DNA of 52,450 bases from an uncultured Pseudomonadales bacterium (GTDB lineage: Bacteria > Pseudomonadota > Gammaproteobacteria > Pseudomonadales > Azotimanducaceae), in the NCBI GenBank assembly GCA_947258825.1, contig CAMYJX010000002.1:12183-64632 (forward strand). The letters are read 5' to 3'. Shown here in pieces: positions 23,638-31,255 of the stretch (the stretch's first letter is position 1; each line of letters starts with the position of its first letter). A program made the translations under genes and the position numbers. The notes under the pieces are model-generated. The model was not told where the DNA came from. It saw nothing but the letters and a program-made list of their open reading frames with translations, and did no database searches.

Positions 23638-24573
23638 TCAGCTGAGCCCGAGGCCGTGACTCAAGGCAGAGAGAAAGTTGGCGTTCAGGCGACGACTGAT
23701 CCGCGCCTGGGGTACGAACATATCGCCCCCGTGATACATGCCGGGAAATACCGCCAGCTCGCAGGGTATACCGGCATCGATCAGACGTCTGGCATACTCG
23801 ATGTCCTCGTCGCGGAACAGATCTTCGGTGCCGACGCAGATATACGCCGGCGGCAAGCCGGATAGATCCTCGGCTCGGCTGGCCGCAGCATAGGGCGAGG
23901 CATCGACGCCCGGGGTGCCCCCCAGATACATCTCCCAGGCGCTGAACGATGTTCCCTGGTCCCATACGGGGTGGTTCGTGTACTGGCCGGATGGGGTGTC
24001 GTGCAGGTTATCTATCATGGGGTACATCAGCAGCTGCAGGGCGAGCTCGGACCCGCCGCGATCGCGGTTCATGAGCGCCAGTCCCGCGGCCATGCCGGCG
24101 CCCGCGCTGGCGCCGCCGATGGCCAGCCGGGTAGCGTCGACGTGCAGATCCCCCGCATGCTCCACCATCCACAGCAGAGCGGCGTAGCAGTCTTCGGGGC
24201 CCGCGGGAAACGGATGTTCTGGCGCCAGGCGGTAGTCTACGGATACGACGATGCAGTCGAGGTTTTCGGCGATGATCCGGGCGCGATCGTCTTCAGCCGT
24301 GCCAACGATGTACCCGCCGCCGTGAATCCACAGCAGGCCGGGCTGGGGCTGGGTCGGGTTGCGGTGGTAGATGTACACGTCGACGTCACCGTCTGCTGCA
24401 GGTACGGATCGCCGCTCGACGACCACGTCGGTCTCCACCGCGGGCGGGCGCATCGCCGCCATGGCCTCTCGAATGATGCCGATGTTGTCCGCCGTAATGC
24501 CGCTGAAGCTCAGCGGCATCTGCTCCAGGGCCGTGGCTAGCTCCGGGTCCAGCCTGCTGTAGTCGAGTTTCAT
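23638..24573 (-). CDS. Hormone-sensitive-lipase-family esterase (311 aa)
   Basis: This is an alpha/beta hydrolase of the HSL/bacterial family IV type: oxyanion motif HGGGY, then YRLAPEHPFPAGPEDCYAAL, nucleophile elbow GASAGAG with serine, and late D/H residues in GTEDLFRDEDIEYAR and FPGMYHGGD. The ATG at 24573 follows AGGGGGA; a longer frame to 24618 is less likely. There is no signal peptide, so it is cytoplasmic and probably acts on short acyl esters. Its stop lies 6 nt from the HiPIP stop (convergent). It may share an operon with the upstream ThDP fusion, 118 nt away. Confidence 0.9.
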   Translation of the reverse strand: MKLDYSRLDPELATALEQMPLSFSGITADNIGIIREAMAAMRPPAVETDVVVERRSVPAADGDVDVYIYHRNPTQPQPGLLWIHGGGYIVGTAEDDRARIIAENLDCIVVSVDYRLAPEHPFPAGPEDCYAALLWMVEHAGDLHVDATRLAIGGASAGAGMAAGLALMNRDRGGSELALQLLMYPMIDNLHDTPSGQYTNHPVWDQGTSFSAWEMYLGGTPGVDASPYAAASRAEDLSGLPPAYICVGTEDLFRDEDIEYARRLIDAGIPCELAVFPGMYHGGDMFVPQARISRRLNANFLSALSHGLGLS

Positions 24574-24691
24574 GTTTCCCCCTGTCGTTTTCACCGGCAA
24601 TTGTCCAACCTCTGTCAAAGATCTTACGAACTACCGCCGGGCTTTGCGAGCCGGTGCGCCGTCCGCGCAGCGCGTCACTACATGCTCGGGC

Positions 24692-26944
24692 TCACACCAG
24701 CTCTACATCGGTCAGCACTTCCACCAGCGCCGGACCCGTCGCTGCAAGGCCTTGCTGTAGCGCCGCCTGCAGGCCTTCCACCTGAGTCACCCGCAATCCG
24801 AGCCCGCCGCACAGCGTCGCGTACTCGGCGAAATTCGGATTCGACAGCCCGGTCTCCCACACGGGCCAGTGGCCGCCGCGCTGCTCCTTGCTGATCTTGC
24901 CGAGCTCGCTGTTGTTCAACAGCACGTGGGTGATGTTCATGCCGTACTTCACCGCGGTGTTGAACTCGCCCAGATACTGGCCGAAGCCGCCATCGCCGCT
25001 GATGGACACCACCTTACGACCGGCGAACTCGGGTACGGAACGGGTCGCCGCCCAAGCGCCCATGGCCGCCGGGAAAGCGAAGCCGATGGACCCGAGGTAG
25101 CCGGACATCAGCACGCGCTGGCTGCGGCACTCAAAGTAGCGGCCGAAGGAGTAGGTATTGTTGCCGACGTCCACGGCGATGACCGCATCGGCGGGTATCA
25201 GTCCGGAAAGGGCGTCGAACAGCAGGGCGGCATTGAGCCCGTGGCCGCGATCGCGGGACCGGCGACGGGCTTTCTCCTCCCGCCAGATACGCCATCGCTC
25301 CGCGACGCCCTGGCGCTGATCCTCCGCCGCGAGTTGTTCCGGCAGGGCAGCCGCGATCTGCGCCGCAGTAACGCCAACCTCGCCAAGCACGGGCACCTCA
25401 ACCGGGTGAAATTTACCCAGAGCCATGGCGTCGAAATCCACCTGAATGATGGGCTTCTTTCTTTCGATTCCCGTGTGGTCGGAGAACGAGGCGCCGAACA
25501 CGATCAGCAGGTCGCTCTCGTTCATGAACCAGCTCGCGATGGGGGTGCCGCTGCGTCCGAGCACGCCCGCAGCCAGGGGATGATCGTCGGCAACCTGGCC
25601 CTTTGCCTTGAAGGTCGTCAGCACCGGTGCCCCAAGGGTATCGGCGAGCCCCAGGATAGCCGGCATGGCAAGCCGGGCACCGTAACCGACGATAACGGCC
25701 GGCTGACGCGCCTTAGCGATCCGCCCGGCGGCCGCGGCGACAACGTCCGCCGAGGGCAGAGCTTCCAGCGCCCCGACGCGCCCGGAGGGGCTACCAGCAG
25801 CGGCCTCTTCAGCCGCCGGCACGGTCTGCACCTCGTCAGGGAAGATGAGGTGCGCAACGTCGCGTTGCACCAGAGCATTCTTGCAGGCCAGGCTCATCAG
25901 CTCCGCATGCCGGGAATCTCGCAGAACCGTCTGGCTGAACGCCGCCACCGGCGCAAACGCGGCCGCGAGATCCAGTTCCTGGAAGGCGCCCGGCCCCAAC
26001 ACCTGAGTCTGCACCTGGCCCGTCAGCGCCAGCACTGGCGCCCGGTCCACCTTGGCATCCCACAAACCGGTCATCAGGTTGGTGGCCCCGGGCCCGGCAA
26101 TGGTCAGGCAAGCGGCGGGCGTGCCGGTCAGCTTGGCAAAGCCGGAAGCGGCGAAAGATGCCGCACCTTCGTGGCGTATGCCGTAATAGCGCAGCGAGCC
26201 CTGCTCTGCCTGCAGGCGAATCGCATCCGCCAGGCCGAGGTTGGAGTGACCCACCATGCCGAAGACATCGGTGACACCCCAGTTGATCATGGTCTCGACC
26301 ATCAGGTCGGTAACCGTACGAATACGAACCGTGCTTTCCCTGACTGCCACGTAGATACCGTCTGCCCGCTCCTCCACCGGATAGACGGCAACGCCGTCGT
26401 CGTGACTCCCCGGCGAACGCCCGGTTAGCGGGTCGAAGTCCCAGCCGTGCCAGGGGCAGCGCAGCCAGCACTGGCCGCCCTCGCCCGGCTCGATCGACCC
26501 CTCGGCCAGCGGTCCTCCCTGATGCGGACAGGCGTTGTCGAGCGCAGCATATTGCCCATCGAAGCGCGTGAGCGCCAGGGTGCGAGTGCCTGCCTGGACC
26601 GAGCGAACTTCGCCATCCTGCATGTCGCCACTTTCGGCCACCTGATACCAGACGGTCTTCAGACCCTCCTGAGCGTCGAGCTCCGCCTGCTCGATGGCTT
26701 TGTGGGAACCATCACACAGCGGTGCCTTTTCGGTGCGCTTGCACTGACATAAAAACTGCCTGCCGCCGGACTCAGGCGTGTAGGCCAGCGGTTCGAACTC
26801 CGAACCCGCGTGAGAACCATCGCAGAACGGCTGATCTTTCGACCGCCCGCACGTGCACCAGTAGTAGGTTTTTCCCGCCTCGAGCTCGACGGGCGCTGGA
26901 CGGGTATCGGCAATTCGCGGTTCGTGCTTTCTCACCTCAGACAT
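24692..26944 (-). CDS. Fusion of two CDGSH motifs, a Rieske domain and a ThDP-dependent enzyme (750 aa)
   Basis: Starting at the ATG at 26944, residues 30-45 (CTCGRSKDQPFCDGSH) and 66-81 (CQCKRTEKAPLCDGSH) are two complete CDGSH [2Fe-2S] motifs with the C-x-C-x2-(S/T)-x3-P-x-C-D-G-S-H pattern. Residues about 97-203 are a Rieske [2Fe-2S] domain (CPHQG at 139 and CPWHG at 163). From about 207 on is a full acetolactate synthase/pyruvate oxidase-type ThDP enzyme, with catalytic Glu259 in RHEGAASFAASGFAKL and the ThDP motif GDGG...NN (ISGDGGFGQYLGEF, LLNNSELGK). Each part looks intact, so this is not a frameshift artefact. I infer an iron-sulfur-coupled 2-oxo-acid decarboxylase or oxidase. The substrate is unknown. 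Confidence 0.9.
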   Translation of the reverse strand: MSEVRKHEPRIADTRPAPVELEAGKTYYWCTCGRSKDQPFCDGSHAGSEFEPLAYTPESGGRQFLCQCKRTEKAPLCDGSHKAIEQAELDAQEGLKTVWYQVAESGDMQDGEVRSVQAGTRTLALTRFDGQYAALDNACPHQGGPLAEGSIEPGEGGQCWLRCPWHGWDFDPLTGRSPGSHDDGVAVYPVEERADGIYVAVRESTVRIRTVTDLMVETMINWGVTDVFGMVGHSNLGLADAIRLQAEQGSLRYYGIRHEGAASFAASGFAKLTGTPAACLTIAGPGATNLMTGLWDAKVDRAPVLALTGQVQTQVLGPGAFQELDLAAAFAPVAAFSQTVLRDSRHAELMSLACKNALVQRDVAHLIFPDEVQTVPAAEEAAAGSPSGRVGALEALPSADVVAAAAGRIAKARQPAVIVGYGARLAMPAILGLADTLGAPVLTTFKAKGQVADDHPLAAGVLGRSGTPIASWFMNESDLLIVFGASFSDHTGIERKKPIIQVDFDAMALGKFHPVEVPVLGEVGVTAAQIAAALPEQLAAEDQRQGVAERWRIWREEKARRRSRDRGHGLNAALLFDALSGLIPADAVIAVDVGNNTYSFGRYFECRSQRVLMSGYLGSIGFAFPAAMGAWAATRSVPEFAGRKVVSISGDGGFGQYLGEFNTAVKYGMNITHVLLNNSELGKISKEQRGGHWPVWETGLSNPNFAEYATLCGGLGLRVTQVEGLQAALQQGLAATGPALVEVLTDVELV

Positions 26945-27122
26945 GTCCGGGGGATCTCTGTGGGTGGCTTCGGACCGATTCTGCCAGATGTCACGAGCAA
27001 CGCACGTTTTTGTGAACTGGGTCACATTTTTCAGCAGTTCCGGTCTTTTTTCCCCCTTCCCGTCAACCGAATCCGTCCCCGCACGTTGTAGCTCATGAAC
27101 TCACAAGCAGTACGAGGACACC

Positions 27123-27518
27123 ATGATCAAGACCATCACCACGCTCACTTTCACCGCAGCCCTGCTCGCCGGACCCGCTTACGCGGATTATGGCGATCGC
27201 GTCGAGAACCGCGCGGATCGCAAAGGCGATCGCATCGAGCAGCGACTGGACCGCCGAGGCGACCGCATCGACCACCATCTCGACCGCAAAGGAGACCGCA
27301 TCGACAACCATCTCGACCGCGCTTCTAACAGGGCCGGCGCCGCTGGACGCGATGTTCTGGCCGAACGGCTGGACCGCAAGGGCGACCGGGTCAACCGCCG
27401 GATGGACGTCCGCGGCGACCGCGCCAACCGGACCCTGGACCGTCGGGGCGATCGCATCGACCGGGGTCTGACCCAGCGTGGCGAACGTTTCGACAACCGC
27501 TGGGATCGCCGGCACTGA
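27123..27518 (+). CDS. Exported protein of 11-residue charged repeats (131 aa)
   Basis: A signal peptide (MIKTITTLTFTAALLAGPAYA-D) is followed almost wholly by an 11-residue repeat, consensus GDRIxxxLDRx: GDRIEQRLDRR, GDRIDHHLDRK, GDRIDNHLDRA, GDRVNRRMDVR, GDRANRTLDRR, GDRIDRGLTQR, GERFDNRWDRR. One break (SNRAGAAGRDVLAERLDRK) interrupts the series. The hendecad period with alternating Asp and Arg suggests a long amphipathic or charge-striped helix in the periplasm. The DNA also repeats with a 33-bp period. The function is unknown. It precedes the DUF4382-like lipoprotein by about 115 nt in the same direction. Confidence 0.75.
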   Translation: MIKTITTLTFTAALLAGPAYADYGDRVENRADRKGDRIEQRLDRRGDRIDHHLDRKGDRIDNHLDRASNRAGAAGRDVLAERLDRKGDRVNRRMDVRGDRANRTLDRRGDRIDRGLTQRGERFDNRWDRRH

Positions 27519-27633
27519 GCCCGGATCGGAGCGACGCGCTGATGCTTCGCAGCGGTGCCTTCGGGCGTCGCCGCGCTGAACACCGCGCTTCGACGCAAGG
27601 CCGTAATCCATGAATTCCAGAGGAACCGACATC

Positions 27634-29508
27634 ATGAAATTTATCTCACAACGATCCGGTACCCCGACTATCGGCGCCCTGCTGCTGGCGACCCTGCTGG
27701 CCGGCTGCGGCGGCGGCGGGACGTCCGCCCAGCCCCAGACCGAACCCCAAGCGGAAAGTGCCGATTCCGGCGATCTGGCCATCAGCATCACCGACGCCGA
27801 GGGCGATTTTGTCGCCTACATGGTGGACGTCACATCCATCACCCTGCAGCGGACCAACGGCGACGTGGTGGAAACGCTACCGCTGACGACGCGCATCGAC
27901 TTCACCGAGCTGACCGAAGTCACCGAGTTCCTTACCGTGGCTTCGGTGCCGGTGGGTAACTATGAGTCGGTCACCGTGTCCATGGACTTTTCCGACGCCC
28001 AGGTGCTGGTGCAGGATGACGACGGCAACCCGGTCGCGGCGGATCTCCGGGACGTCGACGGTAACCCGCTGACCGCCCTGGACGCCCGGCTGGCGTTGCC
28101 CGGCGATCAAGCCATTCGCATCACCCGGGCGACGACCCGGGCATTCAGCCTCGACTTCGATCTGGACGCTTCGAACAGCATCGACACCAGCATCCTGCCC
28201 CCCATCGTTACGGTGGAGCCGCTGCTGCTGGCCGTGCCGGAGCTGGAAAAGGATCGCGAGCATCGGCTGCGCGGCGTGCTGGCCGACGTCGACGAGGCGG
28301 CCATGGAGGTAACCCTCAAGGTGCGTCCGTTCCGCCACCGAACCGGAAGTTTCGGTCGCTTCACCTTCGGGGTGGACGAGGCAACCGTCTATCAGATCGA
28401 CGGCGAGAAGCTCGGCGGCGAGTCAGGCCTGCGCGCGCTGGCCGACCAGGCTGAAAACACCCCCGTGGTCGCCCACGGCAGCGCCGTCGACGGCCAGCTG
28501 CTGGCCGACCAGGTGGTGGCCGGCACCAGCGTTTACTGGGCCGACAAAGACGTTGTTCACGGCGTCGTTACCGCCAGGGACGGCGACACGCTGACGCTGC
28601 GCGGCGTTGCCGCTGAGCTGCAGGACGGGCCCGTAAGCTTTCGCGGCGAGATGAGCGTAAACCTGAGCGACGAAACCCTGGTGACGGCGCCCCGTGCAGA
28701 CCGGGGCGATCTCGATCAGCTGTCGATCTCCGTGGGCCAGCGCATCATCGCTGCCGGCGAGCTGATGGATGACGAAACCTTCGATGCCACTCAGGGGCGG
28801 GTGAGAATGCTGATCAACCGGCTGTGGGGCGAGGTAACGCAGGTGGATCCGCTGCTGGTAGACGTGCAATTGCTGAACGGCCGGCGCTCGTCGATATTCG
28901 ATTTCACCGGTACCGGTGTGATCCCTGGCGAAGACGCCGTCCCCGAAGCCTACGAAATCGATACGGCCACCATGGGCATGCTGGATCTCGACGTCGAGGA
29001 TCTGGTGCAGGTACGCGGGCTGGTCAACCGGTTCGGTTTTGCGCCGCCCGACTTCCTGGCCCGAACGGTTGTCGACGTCGCCGCGTTCGCCCGCTCGGCA
29101 ACGGCCAAGATCGCCTTCCCCGGCGGCTCGACCATGCCGTTCCTGGCGGTCGCTCCGGACCGGCTGGACCTGGACCTCGCCGACGCCCGCGCTGTCGTAA
29201 AGCTGCAGGGCCGCGTTCGCGATCTGCCTATCGAGCCCGACTCGCTGGCGCTGATTGCGCCCGAAGGCGGCATCGGCATCTACGCCGTCGCCGAGCGCGG
29301 CGCAGCAACCATGACCCTGTACCGGGGGTTCGCCGATCTGGTGGACGCCCTCACCGCGAAGCTGGATGCCGGCGCCCTGCTGCACCGCGCCACCGCTCAC
29401 GGCCGCTACACTGAAATCAGTGACGAGCTGAAAACGGTGCGTGCGATCTTTGTTCTCTCCAGTACCGACCCAGATGAGGCTGCCGTGGACAGTACGGCGG
29501 CAGATTGA
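27634..29508 (+). CDS. DUF4382-like lipoprotein with beta-rich repeats (624 aa)
   Basis: The lipoprotein signal ends LLLATLLAGCGGGG. I take the ATG at 27634 because AGAGGA lies 9 nt before it; an in-frame ATG at 27610 is also possible. The first domain (DLAISITDAEGDFVAYMVDV, then TSITLQRTNGD and VASVPVGNYESVTVSMDF) matches DUF4382 as I remember it. The rest looks like repeated DUF5666-type OB-like beta modules (HRLRGVLADVDEAAMEVTLK, HGVVTARDGDTLTLRGV, VQLLNGRRSSIFDFTG). It is probably anchored in the outer membrane facing the periplasm or the surface. A strong 18-bp hairpin follows 3 nt after its stop. Confidence 0.82.
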   Translation: MKFISQRSGTPTIGALLLATLLAGCGGGGTSAQPQTEPQAESADSGDLAISITDAEGDFVAYMVDVTSITLQRTNGDVVETLPLTTRIDFTELTEVTEFLTVASVPVGNYESVTVSMDFSDAQVLVQDDDGNPVAADLRDVDGNPLTALDARLALPGDQAIRITRATTRAFSLDFDLDASNSIDTSILPPIVTVEPLLLAVPELEKDREHRLRGVLADVDEAAMEVTLKVRPFRHRTGSFGRFTFGVDEATVYQIDGEKLGGESGLRALADQAENTPVVAHGSAVDGQLLADQVVAGTSVYWADKDVVHGVVTARDGDTLTLRGVAAELQDGPVSFRGEMSVNLSDETLVTAPRADRGDLDQLSISVGQRIIAAGELMDDETFDATQGRVRMLINRLWGEVTQVDPLLVDVQLLNGRRSSIFDFTGTGVIPGEDAVPEAYEIDTATMGMLDLDVEDLVQVRGLVNRFGFAPPDFLARTVVDVAAFARSATAKIAFPGGSTMPFLAVAPDRLDLDLADARAVVKLQGRVRDLPIEPDSLALIAPEGGIGIYAVAERGAATMTLYRGFADLVDALTAKLDAGALLHRATAHGRYTEISDELKTVRAIFVLSSTDPDEAAVDSTAAD

Positions 29509-29511
29509 GGA

Positions 29512-29550
29512 ACCGCTGCTCCGGGGGACATCGTCCTCCGGGGCAGCGGT
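29512..29550 (+). promoter_or_regulatory. 18-bp hairpin between the lipoprotein and the ECF sigma gene
   Basis: Arms 29512-29529 (beginning ACCGCTGC) and 29533-29550 (ending GCAGCGGT) pair over all 18 positions in RNA, with two G-U pairs, around the loop ATC. No T-run follows, so it is not a textbook terminator. It may be a 3' stabiliser of the lipoprotein mRNA, a read-through attenuator, or a barrier that lowers sigma expression. Confidence 0.6.
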
Positions 29551-29577
29551 AAACTGCTGATGAGCGAGGCTGCGGAA

Positions 29578-30102
29578 ATGAACGCCTTCCTCGCGGAGGT
29601 GGAGAAAAGGGCTTTCAACATGGCCCGACTCTCGGTTAAAGATACGGAGGACGCTTTGGACATCGTGCAGGACACCATGCTGATTCTGGCCAGAAAGTAC
29701 GCAGATAAACCTCGCGACGAGTGGCGGCCGCTGTTCTTTCGAATCCTGCAGAATCGGGTCCGCGATCATCATCGCCGTCAATCCATCAGCCGGCGCCTGT
29801 TCGCCTGGTTGCCAAAGGGGGGGACGGAAGACGGAGCCGAAGACCCAATTGCGCAGATCCCCGATCCGGCAATGCCCGACCCCGCGCTGCGCGCCGATCA
29901 GGAAGGTGCCCTGCAGGCAATACGGTCGGCGGTTGCCGAGCTGCCTCAGCGCCAGCAGCAGGCGTTTATGTTGCGGACCATCGAAGGGCTCAGCGTTGCC
30001 GATACCGCAACCGCGATGAGCGTCTCCCAGGGCAGCGTAAAGACCCACTATTCCCGAGCCGTCCACGCGCTTCGGGAGCAGCTACAGGACTATGGGACAT
30101 GA
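29578..30102 (+). CDS. ECF sigma factor (174 aa)
   Basis: Region 2 is seen in FNMARLSVKDTEDALDIVQD and TMLILARKYADKP, with WRPLFFRILQNRVRDHHRR. Region 4 is seen in AVAELPQRQQQAFMLRTIEG followed by LSVADTATAMSVSQGSVKTH, a helix-turn-helix. I prefer the ATG at 29578, which has GCGAGG 8 nt upstream. An in-frame ATG at 29560 lies immediately after the hairpin and lacks a ribosome-binding site. The stop overlaps the next start by four bases (ATGA). The four-gene order sigma, membrane protein, acidic secreted peptide and DUF3106-like protein points to an envelope-stress regulon. The target promoters are unknown. Confidence 0.9.
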   Translation: MNAFLAEVEKRAFNMARLSVKDTEDALDIVQDTMLILARKYADKPRDEWRPLFFRILQNRVRDHHRRQSISRRLFAWLPKGGTEDGAEDPIAQIPDPAMPDPALRADQEGALQAIRSAVAELPQRQQQAFMLRTIEGLSVADTATAMSVSQGSVKTHYSRAVHALREQLQDYGT

Positions 30103-30500
30103 CCGACGGGCATGCTGACAGGCCGGGCAACAAGAACGCGCACAGCGGACCGCATGGGGAGATTCCCCCCGAGCTTCGCGACAGGCTGAAAGCGCAGGCG
30201 GATACGGTGCCTCCGGAGGTCGCCCAACGGCTTGCGGCCATGCGACGTGCCGCCGTGGAGGAGCTGGACGGCAGGCACGGCGCGCGTCGCAGGTGGACGG
30301 TCATTGGCGCCTTTGCCGGCTCGGCAGCGGCGCTGGTTCTCACCGTCGTGCTGGTGTTCCAGTTTGGTGGCGATCCCGTCAACGGCTCTCTGCTGGTGGA
30401 CAGCGAAGAGATGGCTGCTGTGGAAGATCTGGAGCTGCTCGAAGATCTGGAATTTCTCGCCTGGCTGGAAGCGGAGGCGCTGGATGCCTCTCAGGGCTAG
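30099..30500 (+). CDS. Membrane anti-sigma-like protein (133 aa)
   Basis: It starts at the ATG overlapping the sigma stop. Residues 1-65 are soluble with an amphipathic helix (IPPELRDRLKAQADTVPPEV then AQRLAAMRRAAVEEL). One transmembrane segment follows (WTVIGAFAGSAAALVLTVVL). The periplasmic end is short and acidic (EEMAAVEDLELLEDLEFLAW). This layout and position fit an anti-sigma factor that holds the ECF sigma at the membrane, like DUF3619-type partners, although no zinc-binding ZAS motif is present. It overlaps the next gene by 17 nt. Confidence 0.75.
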   Translation: MTDGHADRPGNKNAHSGPHGEIPPELRDRLKAQADTVPPEVAQRLAAMRRAAVEELDGRHGARRRWTVIGAFAGSAAALVLTVVLVFQFGGDPVNGSLLVDSEEMAAVEDLELLEDLEFLAWLEAEALDASQG

Positions 30501-30750
30501 TGTCGCCATGACGGCGAGCCTGCTGCTTGCCTCAACACTGGCACACGGCGAAGTGGAGCCGGACGACGGATTTCTGGAGTTTCTGGGCATGCTGGTACAG
30601 GAGAACGACGAGTATCTGGACCCTCTGGACATGGAGGGTGTCCAGCTACCGGACGCCGATACTTCGACCGACGGGGGCGATACCGAAGAGCACAATTCCG
30701 AGGAGAACGATGCCGAGGAGAACGATGCCGAGGAAAACAGTGATGAATGA
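30484..30750 (+). CDS. Small acidic exported peptide of the ECF operon (88 aa)
   Basis: An ATG inside the end of the anti-sigma gene, 6 nt after GAGG, opens a signal peptide (MPLRASVAMTASLLLASTLA-HG). The mature peptide is strongly acidic: DDGFLEFLGMLVQENDEYLD, then a Ser/Thr/Asp/Glu tail with a 15-bp DNA repeat giving ENDAE units. Its stop overlaps the start of the DUF3106-like gene. It may be a periplasmic ligand or substrate of the stress circuit, or a metal or cation binder. No family is recognised. Confidence 0.65.
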   Translation: MPLRASVAMTASLLLASTLAHGEVEPDDGFLEFLGMLVQENDEYLDPLDMEGVQLPDADTSTDGGDTEEHNSEENDAEENDAEENSDE

Positions 30751-31255
30751 GAACAAGCGAAGCCTGATCGAGAGGTTCTGCTTGCTGTGCGCGGTAGTGC
30801 TCGTCACTTTCCTGCCGAATTTCGCCACGGCTACCGAATGGGATGCGCTCAGTGAAGCTCAGCAGCGCGTGCTGCAGCGCCATCAGGAAGGGTGGTCAGC
30901 CCTGCCCGAGCAGCAGCAGCAGCGCCTTGCTCTGGGCGCCGAACGCTGGCTGAGCATGAACTCCGAGCAGCGTCAGCGTTTTCAACAGCGCTATCAGCGT
31001 TGGCAGACGCTTTCACCGGACCAGCAGGACAACCTGAAAAAGCGTCTGAATCAGTTCCGCTCGCTGCCACCAGAACAGCAGCGCGCGATTCGCGAACGAA
31101 TGCAGCGCTTCAACGCGCTACCACCAGAGCGCAAAAAGGCGCTGCGCCAGCGCTTTCAGCAGCTGTCTCCCGAGGAGCGAACCCGGGCCCTGCAACGAAT
31201 GCGTGATCGACAGATGCGCGTCGACCGACGCAAACGCCCAGCTAAGACCCGGTGA
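30743..31255 (+). CDS. DUF3106-like exported Gln/Arg-rich helical protein (170 aa)
   Basis: The ATG at 30743 follows AGGA and overlaps the preceding stop. The signal peptide (FCLLCAVVLVTFLPNFATA-T) is followed by repeats of about 20 residues with pattern F..LPPEQQ......R..R: ALPEQQQQRLALGAERWLSM, TLSPDQQDNLKKRLNQFRSL, PPEQQRAIRERMQRFNALPP. DUF3106 proteins commonly end ECF sigma/DUF3619 operons, and resemble CpxP/RcnB-type periplasmic sensors. It probably feeds envelope or metal status to the anti-sigma protein. Its last 14 bases overlap the convergent phosphatase gene. Confidence 0.82.
   Translation: MNENKRSLIERFCLLCAVVLVTFLPNFATATEWDALSEAQQRVLQRHQEGWSALPEQQQQRLALGAERWLSMNSEQRQRFQQRYQRWQTLSPDQQDNLKKRLNQFRSLPPEQQRAIRERMQRFNALPPERKKALRQRFQQLSPEERTRALQRMRDRQMRVDRRKRPAKTR

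Noticed and set aside
24869..26428. Plus-strand open frame of 519 codons opposite the ThDP fusion
   Set aside because: Shadow of the codon bias of the fusion gene; no domain.
28423..30066. Long minus-strand open frame of 547 codons opposite the DUF4382-like lipoprotein and sigma genes
   Set aside because: It is a shadow of high-GC coding on the plus strand. It spans two genes and a hairpin, has no ribosome-binding site and no recognisable domain.
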